From a virus, in IMG/VR virus record IMGVR_UViG_3300022744_000045, positions 1 through 45,123 of that record: a DNA stretch of 45,123 bases; one strand, written 5' to 3'. The translations under genes and the position numbers were made by a program. How positions within the stretch are numbered: position 1 is the first letter of the stretch; the number at the start of each line of letters is the position of its first letter. Of this stretch, positions 33,224 to 41,360 are shown piece after piece. The notes beneath the pieces were generated by a model that worked only from the letters and a program-made list of their open reading frames with translations, had not been told where the DNA came from and ran no database searches.

Positions 33224-35620
33224 TCAGTTAAGGAATGAGGCACGGTAGTCCCCGAGGTATTGCTTACGCAATTCGTTTCGCAGCACTGCTGCACGTTCTT
33301 TCAAGCCGTCGATCTTCTTCTCTTCGGCCATGCTGCTGCCCCAGCTAGTGTCGCTAGGTACCGGCACAGGGATGGGCCAGCTAAACCATTTCTCCATGAA
33401 CTCGCTGGCCAGTTCCATACAGGCATGCAGCAAGCACGCTGCCTCAAAGGCAACGCTGCCATCAGCATCCAGGTAGGCCGCGTCGTGCACGGTGTTCACA
33501 ATCAAGGCAAGCCCGTCGAAGTTGCGCTTAGCGTACATAGCCCGGACGATCAGCCACATCGCAGCCTTCATCCACTCGCCGCCTGCGCCCTGCACTACGT
33601 AGTTCTTGATCTCCGTTGGAGAGAACGAGGCGGTGATGCCCTTGCGTGCAAGGTACTCTGGGCTTGGCTGCTCCATGTAGCAGTAGAGCTTACCGTCCGG
33701 TGTGCGCAGGAAGCTCTCGCCAAGGTGGCACACCACGCCGGGTAAGTTGGGGTGCTGCACTACCTTGCTTGGCCTGCGGTTGCTCTTGATCTCTGCCGTA
33801 ATGTCTGCGTAGTACCGAGCAATCTCTGGGTACCGCGCATCCTCGGCGTCGGCCAGGGCCTGCACTTCCTCTTCAGCCATGCCGGTAGACTGGGCAATCT
33901 TGGCAACGCCAGCACCGTATGCACGCTGGAACGAGTACACCTTAGCCTTGGTTCGCTTGTAGTCCCACTCTTCGATAGCGTCGTGCCAGCAGCCATGCAC
34001 ATCGGTGTACCCTTTGGCGAGGTTGAACACCTCTTGGTACTCCATGTGCTCCTTGGCCGCAAGGCGCACGACGTGCAGGTCGAGGCCGCTCTTCAAGTCA
34101 GCGATCAACTGCTTGCACTGGGTCAGCACAGCCTGGACGTACACCTCAAGCGACGAGAAGTCTGACTGGATGATCTTGCCATCCGGCCCGAAGCGCGACA
34201 CGAAGATCGTCTTAACGTCTGACTTGTTGCCCTTCGGAATGTTCTGAAGGTTGGGGTCGCTACTGCTAAGGCGGGCTGTCACTGTGCTGCACATGTTCAG
34301 CTTGTGGTGAATGATGCCAAGCGCATCGACCAGCGTGAGCATGCCGGACTCTTTACCGTTCTCGTCCTTGCGGTAGTAGTACGTGCCAAGGTCTTTGGTC
34401 ATCGCCATCAACTCAGCGTATGCCTTGAGGAATGGCACACCGCTGTCGGCTAGCTCGGCAACCACCTCGCTGCTCGTGCTCCACACACCGGGCTCTGCTC
34501 CTGCCCATGCGGGCTTGGGCTTGGTATACCCGGCAAAGGTGTAAGGCCGCTTGACCATGCGAGACTTGGACTTGCTGTAGTCATCGACCTTGATCTTCTT
34601 GGTCTTAAACTCTCCGGCATTCTTGCCACCCTTGAACTGGGCGTAGTTGCCTGGGCTGTCCACCTCGAATGGGTCAACCAGTGTAACGTCGCCGCTCTCT
34701 AACAGCCAGCCGGTCAGTTCTTTCTGAGCGTAGGCGTAGAGCTTGCTACCAGTAGCAGGCGGTGCATCCCATGTGGTGCTGCCGTCCTTGAGGTCGTACT
34801 CCCGGCAGTCATACTGCACCGTGCCGCCAAAGAACAGGGCACTGCGTTGCAGTGTGCTGCCCCAGTTGAAGTCGAATGGCAGGTCAGCAGGCAGGTACTG
34901 CACGAGGCCAGCGTTAAGCTCGCCAACCTTGGCCTCAAGCTGGGCCGCAAGCTCCATGCCCCGGGCCTTGTCCACGTACATGCCATTGCGCTCGGCCTCG
35001 ACGGTGAACAGCATGGCACCCATGTTGAGCAGGATGCTGTTAAGCTGGCCGCACTCGCGGGCCCGGGCGATCTGGGCAAGGGCGATCTTCTCCGTGTTCT
35101 CCACGTCGCCAAGCTGGTACACCCCGTTCTCGTCCAGCCCTCCGCACAGGTAGCGGGTGAGCAGCGCGGGCTCAATGTCCTGCGTCTGCGCACCGGCCTG
35201 CCACAGCAGCTTGACTTCATCAACCTTAACGTTGCCGCCGTAGCGTGGCGCGGTCTCGTCGAGGCTGAGCATCTGGTCTTTCTGACCCATGCCATTGAGC
35301 AGGTACTCTGCGATCTGGCAGTCCCAGATGTTGCCACCCCCTGCTACGTACTCCATCCAAGCATCAAGGTTCTCGCTGTCTTGCAGTGCATGCAGCAAGT
35401 CGAACTTGATGTTGAAGCCGATCAGTAAGCGGCAGTCTTGCAGCACTGGCTTGAGCCAGCCAGCAGGTGGGCGGCTACTGCCGAAGCGGTGCTCGGTCAC
35501 CACCTTGCCCTTGTGCTTAAAGCCGTGGGTCACAACCCAGTTGGCGGGGTCGAATGGGTTAGCCTTGCGCTTGAAGCTGGTCGCCGTCGTAGTCTCTATG
35601 TCCCACGTTGCGTAAGTCAT
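33224..35620 (-). CDS. T7-type family A DNA polymerase
   Basis: This 798-aa replicative polymerase has an N-terminal 3'-5' exonuclease (TWDIETTT with Asp7/Glu9; LIGFNIKFDLLH with Asp74). The polymerase motifs are TARLSSSDPNLQNIPKG, motif A IIQSDFSSLEVYVQA, motif B region VYSFQRAYGAGVAKIAQ, and motif C NTVHDAAYLDAD (His712-Asp713). In motif C the residue after HD is Ala where T7 has Glu655. T7 needs host thioredoxin; whether this enzyme does cannot be told. The ATG at 35620 overlaps the upstream 75-aa gene. Confidence 0.95.
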   Translation of the reverse strand: MTYATWDIETTTATSFKRKANPFDPANWVVTHGFKHKGKVVTEHRFGSSRPPAGWLKPVLQDCRLLIGFNIKFDLLHALQDSENLDAWMEYVAGGGNIWDCQIAEYLLNGMGQKDQMLSLDETAPRYGGNVKVDEVKLLWQAGAQTQDIEPALLTRYLCGGLDENGVYQLGDVENTEKIALAQIARARECGQLNSILLNMGAMLFTVEAERNGMYVDKARGMELAAQLEAKVGELNAGLVQYLPADLPFDFNWGSTLQRSALFFGGTVQYDCREYDLKDGSTTWDAPPATGSKLYAYAQKELTGWLLESGDVTLVDPFEVDSPGNYAQFKGGKNAGEFKTKKIKVDDYSKSKSRMVKRPYTFAGYTKPKPAWAGAEPGVWSTSSEVVAELADSGVPFLKAYAELMAMTKDLGTYYYRKDENGKESGMLTLVDALGIIHHKLNMCSTVTARLSSSDPNLQNIPKGNKSDVKTIFVSRFGPDGKIIQSDFSSLEVYVQAVLTQCKQLIADLKSGLDLHVVRLAAKEHMEYQEVFNLAKGYTDVHGCWHDAIEEWDYKRTKAKVYSFQRAYGAGVAKIAQSTGMAEEEVQALADAEDARYPEIARYYADITAEIKSNRRPSKVVQHPNLPGVVCHLGESFLRTPDGKLYCYMEQPSPEYLARKGITASFSPTEIKNYVVQGAGGEWMKAAMWLIVRAMYAKRNFDGLALIVNTVHDAAYLDADGSVAFEAACLLHACMELASEFMEKWFSWPIPVPVPSDTSWGSSMAEEKKIDGLKERAAVLRNELRKQYLGDYRASFLN

Positions 35621-35844
35621 ACTTCCTCTGCTGCCTCCGGCTTACGGACAAAGAGCACCGACTCTGGGCTAAGCCCTCGCTCTAGTCGAGAGGCTACTGT
35701 ACAGCGTGCCCCTCGGCATGAGGGAGCCGGATTAAGAACACAGCCGCCGCAGCCGCCCGTTGAGGACACCGCCATGTACTTCTTGCCGTTGATGCGAAGG
35801 TTCCCCTTCTTGGTCATCTTTATTGTTGCGTTGTCAAAGTTCAT
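35617..35844 (-). CDS. 75-aa Cys-rich hypothetical protein
   Basis: The protein starts MNFDNATIKMTKKGNLRING. It carries a cysteine cluster (TGGCGGCVLNPAPSCRGARC), then a charged C-terminus (FVRKPEAAEEV). The four cysteines could bind zinc or iron, but no known family is recognised. The ATG at 35844 has an AAGGA site, overlaps the helicase stop (ATGA), and its own end overlaps the polymerase start. It sits between helicase and polymerase in a fully coupled replication operon, so a replication accessory role is plausible. Confidence 0.7.
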   Translation of the reverse strand: MNFDNATIKMTKKGNLRINGKKYMAVSSTGGCGGCVLNPAPSCRGARCTVASRLERGLSPESVLFVRKPEAAEEV

Positions 35845-37154
35845 GATGCTTCCTTGTATCGTCCACGTTGAGAATCGAAGAATACCTCCTGCATGGGGCT
35901 GCCCTTCTTGCCTGTTCGCACCTTCTTGTTCTTGGTGCACCCGATGTACCGGGAGTTCTCCAGCACTGGGTCGTTGAGTGCGCCGATCGTAATGATAACG
36001 TCAGCCGCACCCTGCTTGCCGGTCTTGCTGTCCTTCAGTTGCGGCAGCGTGGGGTAAGACACACCATCGCCGTCGGCACTAATCTGCGAGGTGGCTAGCA
36101 CAGCGCAGTCGTGCTTCACCCCCATGAGGCGAGCCCACTGGTACATCGCCTCCAGCAACTGGTCGGTACGCTGCCCATTGTTGTTGGTCTCGCCGCCGAA
36201 CTTGATGTTATCTACCATGTCGAATAGCACAACGCCGGGCTTGTACGCCTTCATTATGTCCTCTACCTCGTGGTTCCACATATCGTGCACGTCGAACACA
36301 CGTAGCGCACCGGGCCTACCGCCCAAGGCGGCAGCGTAACGCTCACGCACCTGGGTCTTGTACTTCTCCATGCCCTCGCTAGCTGGCTCGTTGCTCAGCT
36401 TGACCAGCTCTTCCGTCGTAGCGCCCAGCGCAGACTGGAAGTTACGCATGATGATCTTGTTGCCGGGCCCCTCATTGTTGAACCAGAGGATGCTGCGGTT
36501 CTCACCGGGGTACACAACATCCAGTTGAGCAGCCATGTGGGTAAGTTCAGAAGAGCAAAAGGTGGTCTTACCTTTATCTGGTCGCGCCGCGATAATAACA
36601 AAGTCACCAGCGCGGAGTGGTTTGATGTGCCGGTTAAGGCACGGTAGCCGCCAATGCAGTCCAGTATCATTCTCTTCTGCCTTCAGCAAGTCCTCGATGG
36701 GGTCAAGCACCTGTGGGTTCTTAACCTTGCGATCAAGCTGCTGCTCGAAGTGCTCGACTCGCTTGCGCAACTCGGTGTATAGGTTAACCTCGTCGCCCTG
36801 GTTCCAGCGTTCCAGCAGGCCAGTGACCTGCGCCGCCGTGTCGGCAGCAACCAAGCGCTCAAGCAGACCGGACTCTAGCTCGGGGCTAACGTCGTCCATG
36901 CTCTTCGTGATGATCGCAGAGTACAGCCCGAAGTCCTCGTCCTTCATGTTAGGGTGACGGAAGCCGCGGTACCATGTGAGGAACGGGCCGTGCTCGATGC
37001 GCTTGGCACCCTCGAACTCTCGGAAGAACACGCCGAAGTCTTCGAGTAGCTCGGCTGTCAGTGGTTGCAGCGCACCTCGGGGCACGCTGCGTCGCAGCCT
37101 GTCGTACCGTTCACGGTACTTGAGCAGGCGCAGTGTGGTAATGTCAAGACTCAC
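35841..37154 (-). CDS. DnaB-like replicative helicase
   Basis: This 437-aa hexameric helicase is the T7 gp4 C-terminal type without the primase half. Walker A is IIAARPDKGKTTFCSSEL (Lys196), a Walker B-like strand is KPGVVLFDMVDNIKFGG, and the H4 region reads CAVLATSQISADGDG. The start is GTG at 37154 with a strong AAGGAGG site 7 bases upstream, overlapping the MazG-like stop (GTGA). The N-terminal 150 residues are helical and would pack as the DnaB N-domain. The primase is a separate protein at 37875-38684. Confidence 0.92.
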   Translation of the reverse strand: MSLDITTLRLLKYRERYDRLRRSVPRGALQPLTAELLEDFGVFFREFEGAKRIEHGPFLTWYRGFRHPNMKDEDFGLYSAIITKSMDDVSPELESGLLERLVAADTAAQVTGLLERWNQGDEVNLYTELRKRVEHFEQQLDRKVKNPQVLDPIEDLLKAEENDTGLHWRLPCLNRHIKPLRAGDFVIIAARPDKGKTTFCSSELTHMAAQLDVVYPGENRSILWFNNEGPGNKIIMRNFQSALGATTEELVKLSNEPASEGMEKYKTQVRERYAAALGGRPGALRVFDVHDMWNHEVEDIMKAYKPGVVLFDMVDNIKFGGETNNNGQRTDQLLEAMYQWARLMGVKHDCAVLATSQISADGDGVSYPTLPQLKDSKTGKQGAADVIITIGALNDPVLENSRYIGCTKNKKVRTGKKGSPMQEVFFDSQRGRYKEAS

Positions 37155-37462
37155 TTGGTTGCCTCCTTAACAAACACGCCATCTGGTCGGAGGTGCCCTT
37201 TGCGATCTTTGATTTCGTTGTACGCCCCGCTCAGACAGTCAACGAGATCAACGTCCAGCACAGCACACACCATGATAAGCGTTACCACAATGTCGCCAAT
37301 GGCGTCCTTGGCCTCGGGCAAGCTGCGCTTGTTGATGGCATCGAGCAGTTCGGTGGTTTCCTCCAGGGTCTTAATGGCCTGTGATAGCGCGGTGGAGTTC
37401 TGCACGATACCGCGTGCCTCGCCCCACTGCACTACTTTCATCTCAATCTCGGCGTAACTCAT
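37151..37462 (-). CDS. MazG-like nucleotide pyrophosphohydrolase
   Basis: This 103-aa protein has the MazG pattern: IKTLEETTELLDAIN (Glu residues in ExxE arrangement), then DAIGDIVVTLIMVCAVLDVDL (Asp-x3-Asp). These helices bind Mg and hydrolyse NTPs or dNTPs to monophosphates. I chose the ATG at 37462 (MSYAEIEMK), which overlaps the upstream stop (ATGA). It lies between the winged-helix-like gene and the helicase. It may lower ppGpp or adjust the dNTP pool. This is a second, distinct pool enzyme from the one at 29363. Confidence 0.82.
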   Translation of the reverse strand: MSYAEIEMKVVQWGEARGIVQNSTALSQAIKTLEETTELLDAINKRSLPEAKDAIGDIVVTLIMVCAVLDVDLVDCLSGAYNEIKDRKGHLRPDGVFVKEATK

Positions 37463-37896
37463 GCCAGCACCCACACAATCTGCCGATCACGGCGCTCACC
37501 ACTGTCCTTGATCTTACCCTTGCGGCATAGAGGTGCAAAGCGCGGGGTGATGCAGTTAAGTGGGTGCCCTGTCAGCGTGGCGATCTGCTTGCCGGTGTAC
37601 CCCTGCCCTTGGTAGAGGCCGGACAGAATGTCGAGCACAGCTTGCTCATACTTGTTGACCTTGGCCTTGCCTCTGCACGTAGCCGGGTCAGTGCTGCGCT
37701 TAGCAGGCACCTCCTTGGCTGGTGGCTGGCCGGAGAAGCGGGTCGCAACGAAGGCGTTGTACTTACCTCCGTCGTCCTTGACCATTATGGCCTCCGTGCC
37801 GGTGGCCGGGTGCTCTTTCCAATAGCGATGCACTTGATACGCCTTACCTTCTGTGAGGAAGGCGCCCTTGGCATTCACGCAATAAACGGTGAACAT
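37459..37896 (-). CDS. 145-aa protein with C-terminal winged-helix-like region
   Basis: The N-terminal 60 residues form a small beta domain (MFTVYCVNAKGAFLTEGKAYQVHRYW, AIMVKDDGGKYNAFVATRFSG). The C-terminal 70 residues (KYEQAVLDILSGLYQGQGYTGKQIATLTGHPLNCITPRFAPLCRKGKIKDSGERR) look like a winged-helix DNA-binding module. The ATG at 37896 has an AAGGAG site and overlaps the primase end by 22 bases. It sits in the replication operon between primase and MazG-like genes. A DNA-binding or regulatory role is inferred from the fold only. Confidence 0.7.
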   Translation of the reverse strand: MFTVYCVNAKGAFLTEGKAYQVHRYWKEHPATGTEAIMVKDDGGKYNAFVATRFSGQPPAKEVPAKRSTDPATCRGKAKVNKYEQAVLDILSGLYQGQGYTGKQIATLTGHPLNCITPRFAPLCRKGKIKDSGERRDRQIVWVLA

Positions 37897-38684
37897 ATCA
37901 ACTCCTTGATCTGTGATAGATGAACCAGCTTAGGGTCAACCTTGCTGATGATGTTGCGGCATGGTACGCCTGCCGCTCTGAGCTTAGCCAGTACCTTGAC
38001 CGCACCTCGCTGCCCTGCTGCGTCCGGGTCTAGCCACACGTTAACAGGACAGCCCCGCTGTATGATGGCAGCGAGGGTGTTGTTGTTGAGGCTAGTGCCA
38101 AGCATGCTCCACCCCTCGGCGACTAGGCCAACCTTGTACGCGGACAACAGGTCTTCGGTCAACGTCACGCTCGCGGCGCTGCCGTACCGGGCCAGCACAC
38201 TGTGTTTATCCACAGGTGGGGCCAGATACTTGGGCTGTCGCCCGTCCGTGGCCCGCGCTTGCCAGAACAGGACGGCCCCGGAGGGCCCCAGAACGGGCAG
38301 CACGACGCGATCAGATGGCGGGTGGTAGTACGCCCACAACCGGGGCAGATCGGCGGCGCACAGGCCCGCTTTCAGCAGCCACAGGCGGCACCGCTCGGGC
38401 CACTCGGCCCAGACCCGCACAGCGGGCGTCGGCAGGGCAACTGAGGCCCCAGCCTTGGCGTCCTCGTCGCGCTGCTTGGAGAGCCGTTTGAGGCGGTCTG
38501 CGAGGGGCTCTGGTTGGGGTGCCTGCCAGCCGGAGTCGTTGCACCTGAAGCAGTGGGCATGCAGGCCGCGCTCGTCCCGGCGCACGGCGAGGGTGTAGCC
38601 CCCGCCGCAGTCGTGGTTCTCGCGGCTGCGCCCGCCAAGCGGCAGGCCCTCCGCAAAGGGTAGCCACGACGCTGGGGCTAGCAT
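37875..38684 (-). CDS. Stand-alone DNA primase (T7 gp4 N-terminal type)
   Basis: This 269-aa primase has a zinc-binding region in residues 20-50 (HDCGGG... HAHCFRCND, with Cys26, Cys45 and Cys48 plus a His). The TOPRIM fold shows SVTLTEDLLSAYKVG (Glu176), AEGWSMLGTSLNN, then VNVWLDPDAAGQRGAVKVL (Asp218/Asp220). The ATG at 38684 overlaps the upstream stop (TAATG). Domain order matches T7 gp4 residues 1-270, but the helicase is a separate gene. This split is known in phiKMV-group phages. Confidence 0.9.
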   Translation of the reverse strand: MLAPASWLPFAEGLPLGGRSRENHDCGGGYTLAVRRDERGLHAHCFRCNDSGWQAPQPEPLADRLKRLSKQRDEDAKAGASVALPTPAVRVWAEWPERCRLWLLKAGLCAADLPRLWAYYHPPSDRVVLPVLGPSGAVLFWQARATDGRQPKYLAPPVDKHSVLARYGSAASVTLTEDLLSAYKVGLVAEGWSMLGTSLNNNTLAAIIQRGCPVNVWLDPDAAGQRGAVKVLAKLRAAGVPCRNIISKVDPKLVHLSQIKELICSPFIA

Positions 38685-38890
38685 TAGCTGAAGATGCCCT
38701 TGAGTTTGTCCTTAGCCTTGCGCAGCCAGCCGCTGAAGATGGGCGCAAATAGCGGGTCCAAGCCGCCCATGTACTGGCGCTGGTTGCTGATGCCAGCGTG
38801 TTCCATGAGGCCGAGCAGCAGGAAGCTGGGAAGTGCTACGCTAAGGCGCTGCTGGTGAATGCGGGGTTGGTGGTTGCGTTTACGTGACAT
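38684..38890 (-). CDS. 68-aa hypothetical protein before primase
   Basis: This basic small protein starts MSRKRNHQPRIHQQRL and ends WLRKAKDKLKGIFS. A mildly hydrophobic middle (SVALPSFLLLGLMEHAG) lies between two basic ends. It is coupled to the primase by a TAATG overlap and preceded closely by the 140-aa gene. No family is recognised. A nucleic-acid or membrane-surface role is only a guess from composition. Confidence 0.65.
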   Translation of the reverse strand: MSRKRNHQPRIHQQRLSVALPSFLLLGLMEHAGISNQRQYMGGLDPLFAPIFSGWLRKAKDKLKGIFS

Positions 38891-38892
38891 GG

Positions 38893-39315
38893 TTAGGCCT
38901 TATGTGCGGCGATGTGGGAGGGATTGGTCGCGTCGAAGAGTTCGCAGTATTTCCAAGGGAAAGCGCGTTCGGCGGTAGCTGACGTGGCCCCGTTAACCCA
39001 GGCTTTGGGTCGCCCATCTTGGTCAACGCCAGCGAAGTACCGCAGTTCCAACGGGTTTCCACTACTACCGCGCACCACGACGAGATCATCAACCTTGATG
39101 TGGTCGTAAGGGCCGACCTCGAACAAGTCGAGTGAGCTGTCACCGCCACAGTGATAGTATTTGCCTTCTTCGGTACACTCAATTATCATCTCGCTGGCGC
39201 ATTGGGTGCACAGCGCGATTACGGGGTACTGCGGGTCATTTCGGTCAATGCAAAGCACCCGGACAGACAGCCCGCTGCGCGTCTTGTACTTCTTGCCCAT
39301 TTCAATCTTGCTCAT
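38893..39315 (-). CDS. 140-aa hypothetical protein
   Basis: The protein starts MSKIEMGKKYKTRSGLSVRVLC. Beta strands alternate with polar loops (VRVLCIDRNDPQYPVIALCTQ, IKVDDLVVVRG, LELRYFAGVDQDGRPKAWVNG). The pattern suggests two small barrels of KOW/SH3 type, common in phage and host accessory proteins. Four cysteines lie in the first half. The ATG at 39315 has an excellent AAAGGAG site. The two-hairpin element at 39331-39371 lies directly upstream. The function is unknown. Confidence 0.7.
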   Translation of the reverse strand: MSKIEMGKKYKTRSGLSVRVLCIDRNDPQYPVIALCTQCASEMIIECTEEGKYYHCGGDSSLDLFEVGPYDHIKVDDLVVVRGSSGNPLELRYFAGVDQDGRPKAWVNGATSATAERAFPWKYCELFDATNPSHIAAHKA

Positions 39316-39330
39316 GTTACTCCTTTGTTA

Positions 39331-39371
39331 ACCTGCGCAGCGCAGGTGGAAGCCCACTCGTTAAAGTGGGC
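39331..39371 (-). other. Double-hairpin intergenic element A
   Basis: Two adjacent inverted repeats lie between coding genes: ACCTGCGC/GCGCAGGT around a single base (39331-39347) and GCCCACT/AGTGGGC (39352-39371). Similar two-stem elements occur at 39905-39941 and 41361-41398, each between the stop of one small gene and the ribosome site of the next. They may be RNA processing sites or attenuating terminators. No U-run follows. Confidence 0.6.
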
Positions 39372-39406
39372 AACCATCTAGGCTAAGCTAGAGAAGGCAG
39401 TTGCGA

Positions 39407-39865
39407 TTAGGCAGCGTCGTCCTCGTCGGACTCAGCAGCCAACTGCTCGTTGGTGGTACCGGCAGGCACAATCTGCGCAGGGTAGATCACGAAGAACTCA
39501 GCGTCGAAGCCCTCACCGCACTGCACCTTGACCTGGGCAGGCGTCTTCTTGCCGTTGGCGGCTTGGCCTTCGGGCTTGACGGCCACGACCACGCCAGCCT
39601 TCAGCACGGGGTCGGTGGTAGCAGTCTTGCGGCCATAGCTGAACAGCACTTCGGAACCGGTAGTGGGCAACTCAACGACACGAACCACGCGGCCAGTGGG
39701 AATGTCGTTCTCGATGTTGAACAACTTGTCTTCCAACTTCTTGATCTGAGCCTTGACAGCAGCAATGCGCTCTTCCTTGGTAGGAGCAGGCTTGGCCACA
39801 ACGGGTGTAGCAACGGCGTCAGCGGCGGTGTTGATTTCGGTGTTGGAAGTGTTGAAGTCAGTCAT
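39407..39865 (-). CDS. 152-aa hypothetical early protein
   Basis: The protein starts MTDFNTSNTEINTAADAVATP. A low-complexity N-terminus precedes a helical segment KEERIAAVKAQIKKLEDKLFNIENDI (coiled coil). A beta region follows (GRVVRVVELPTTGSEVLFSYGRK, VVVAVKPEG, VKVQCGEGFDAEFFVIYP). The tail is acidic (SDEDDAA). The ATG at 39865 follows an AGGAAAC site. The codon pattern is regular and the gene is flanked by two-hairpin elements, which suggests high expression. I do not recognise the family. Confidence 0.72.
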   Translation of the reverse strand: MTDFNTSNTEINTAADAVATPVVAKPAPTKEERIAAVKAQIKKLEDKLFNIENDIPTGRVVRVVELPTTGSEVLFSYGRKTATTDPVLKAGVVVAVKPEGQAANGKKTPAQVKVQCGEGFDAEFFVIYPAQIVPAGTTNEQLAAESDEDDAA

Positions 39866-39904
39866 AAGTTTCCTATAGAGAGAATGGGCAACGTCGCCCG
39901 GTTA

Positions 39905-39941
39905 GTGCAAAAGCGCACCCCGAAGCCCTCTTGTGAAGGGC
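39905..39941 (-). other. Double-hairpin intergenic element B
   Basis: GTGC/GCAC (39905-39918) and GCCCT/AGGGC (39925-39941) form two short stems between the stop of the gene at 39955 and the next ATG at 39865. A third stem, GGGC/GCCC, lies at 39886-39899. The layout is like elements A and C. Confidence 0.5.
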
Positions 39942-39954
39942 AACGGGCTAGGCT

Positions 39955-40182
39955 TTAGTGTGCGTTGTCGGCACTGGCCACGATGCGGTATTTGGCATCG
40001 GGTGTTGCGATCATCCCAGTCTTGAGGAAGGTGGGCTCGTCCCACAGAATGTCAGCGACACGGCGTCGGGCTTCTGCGTCACGTTGCGCTTGTGCCTTGG
40101 CGGCACCGAGAGAGGCGTAAGGGAAACCGGCCACTTGTGGGTAACCGCCGTGGGCGGGCTTGTATGCTTGTGATGGTGTCAT
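39955..40182 (-). CDS. 75-aa hypothetical protein
   Basis: The protein starts MTPSQAYKPAHGGYPQVAGFPY. The ATG at 40182 has an AAGGA site; upstream residues in the long reading lie in the next gene. The middle is a charged helix (LGAAKAQAQRDAEARRRVADILW) and the end is a beta pair (KTGMIATPDAKYRIVASADNAH). The function is unknown. It is the last gene of a tight small-gene group. Confidence 0.65.
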   Translation of the reverse strand: MTPSQAYKPAHGGYPQVAGFPYASLGAAKAQAQRDAEARRRVADILWDEPTFLKTGMIATPDAKYRIVASADNAH

Positions 40183-40195
40183 GGTGGAATCCTTA

Positions 40196-40564
40196 TCAGA
40201 ACTTGAACTTACTTGCATCGAATGGCTCCCAAGGGCCAGGATTAGGCCCAAACAAATGCCCCTCTTCAGAGGCGGTGTAATAGATGGCGCAGCAGTCTTC
40301 CTTGAGGTAGACAAGCATGCCCCACAGACTGTCAACCCGGACGGCATCGCTTGAGAACTGCCCCCGGATGACAACGGTGCCCTCTTCGCCAGTAACCGAC
40401 GGCACATGTATTGATGCCTCAAACCCAGGCACCATCACGTCACGCATCGCGGCCCGGATGAAGTTAGCCCGACGATACCAATCAACGTGGCCCGGAAGGC
40501 CGAAGTTAATGGTAACCGGCGTGCCTGGGATTATGTGCCCAAGCTGGTTTGCCTTACTTTCCAT
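40196..40564 (-). CDS. 122-aa hypothetical protein
   Basis: The ATG at 40564 was chosen because a GGAGG site lies 8 bases upstream; a longer reading overlaps the 56-aa gene. The protein starts MESKANQLGHIIPGTPVTINFG and is beta-rich (ASIHVPSVTGEEGTVVIRGQFSS, VRVDSLWGMLVYLKEDCCAIYYT). The C-terminus is aromatic and proline-rich (FGPNPGPWEPFDASKFKF). No family is recognised. It overlaps the 56-aa gene by 11 bases. Confidence 0.68.
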   Translation of the reverse strand: MESKANQLGHIIPGTPVTINFGLPGHVDWYRRANFIRAAMRDVMVPGFEASIHVPSVTGEEGTVVIRGQFSSDAVRVDSLWGMLVYLKEDCCAIYYTASEEGHLFGPNPGPWEPFDASKFKF

Positions 40565-40724
40565 AACGGTCTTGCCTCCTTGCACGGCCCACCCAGTCTT
40601 GAATGAACGCAACGAGGCTAGCAGGTGGGCGTATCCCTGCCTCAATTGCATGCTCGCACTTTTCGCCAGCGTCGAGCACGTCACGAGGAGCATCGAGTGC
40701 CTCAAGCTCGGCCTTTATGCTCAT
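40554..40724 (-). CDS. 56-aa hypothetical small protein
   Basis: I translated this gene directly. It starts MSIKAELEALDAPRDVLDAG and ends RARRQDRYGK. It is helical and charged, with IEAGIRPPASLVAFIQDWVG in the middle and a basic tail. The ATG at 40724 overlaps the stop of the upstream gene (ATGA), with a GGAG site upstream. Its end contains the ribosome site of the next gene. The short length kept it off larger-ORF lists, but the coupling is convincing. The function is unknown. Confidence 0.65.
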   Translation of the reverse strand: MSIKAELEALDAPRDVLDAGEKCEHAIEAGIRPPASLVAFIQDWVGRARRQDRYGK

Positions 40725-41179
40725 ACCAACTCCATACCAAGCTGGTGCCGGACGAAGTTAAGCTGGTGCGGCACGTGTTCGCGATTAGCCTCCCACCGCA
40801 ACGCCTGCCCTGCCGTGTCAATGGCCATGATGGTGGCCTCTGGGCTATCGTAGCCGAACTCAAGCGACACTGCATTGATGTGCTCAGCCGCAACGACTAG
40901 CTCGTCTGGCAATGTGAAGTCCCGATACATCCTAACGTGTAAGGCGTCGTGCCAAGCCCGAAAGGCGTAGTTATCTCGCTGAGACAGGTATATGGTGTTG
41001 TCAGACGCACCAGCGTACACAGGCAAAGGCTCCTCGGTGTAATACACCTGCCGTAGCGCGGGGTAGCTACTGGGGGCATCTTCTACAGCGATAAACCCTT
41101 GCGGAAGATGCAGCGCAGCCATCCGCCTGACAAAGCTCCCCAGGTTACAGCGTGCCTCTAGGAATCTATCTTCTGTCAT
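40721..41179 (-). CDS. 152-aa conserved-looking hypothetical protein with FRAWHDALH motif
   Basis: The protein starts MTEDRFLEARCNLGSFVRRM. The striking stretch is NYAFRAWHDALHVRMYRDFTLPDELVVAAEHINAV, followed by AIDTAGQALRWEANREHVPHQLNFV. The His-Asp and later Glu/His residues could form a metal site, but it does not fit the HD-phosphohydrolase pattern well. I believe related proteins exist in other podoviruses without known function. The ATG at 41179 overlaps the stop of the 55-aa membrane protein (ATGA). Confidence 0.7.
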   Translation of the reverse strand: MTEDRFLEARCNLGSFVRRMAALHLPQGFIAVEDAPSSYPALRQVYYTEEPLPVYAGASDNTIYLSQRDNYAFRAWHDALHVRMYRDFTLPDELVVAAEHINAVSLEFGYDSPEATIMAIDTAGQALRWEANREHVPHQLNFVRHQLGMELV

Positions 41180-41343
41180 GAAAACATCCCCACAATCAGC
41201 AACCCCAGCACATACAGCGCCACCATTGGCAGCACGAACGTCACCATGAATATGGCGTATACCTTAGCCGAGAAGGCCATGTCATCAAACTGGCTGGAGT
41301 GCCGCCAGTAGAACGCACGCAACTTTTCCTTGATCTTCCGCAT
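41176..41343 (-). CDS. 55-aa small membrane protein
   Basis: I translated this gene directly. It starts MRKIKEKLRAFYWRHSSQFDD and ends LLIVGMFS. A basic N-terminus is followed by about 27 hydrophobic residues (VYAIFMVTFVLPMVALYVLG onward), consistent with one long or two short membrane helices. The ATG at 41343 has an AGGAGA site, and the TGA overlaps the next ATG. It may act on the host envelope or in superinfection exclusion; this is inference from topology and early position. Confidence 0.7.
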   Translation of the reverse strand: MRKIKEKLRAFYWRHSSQFDDMAFSAKVYAIFMVTFVLPMVALYVLGLLIVGMFS

Positions 41344-41360
41344 AGGGTTCTCCTATAACA

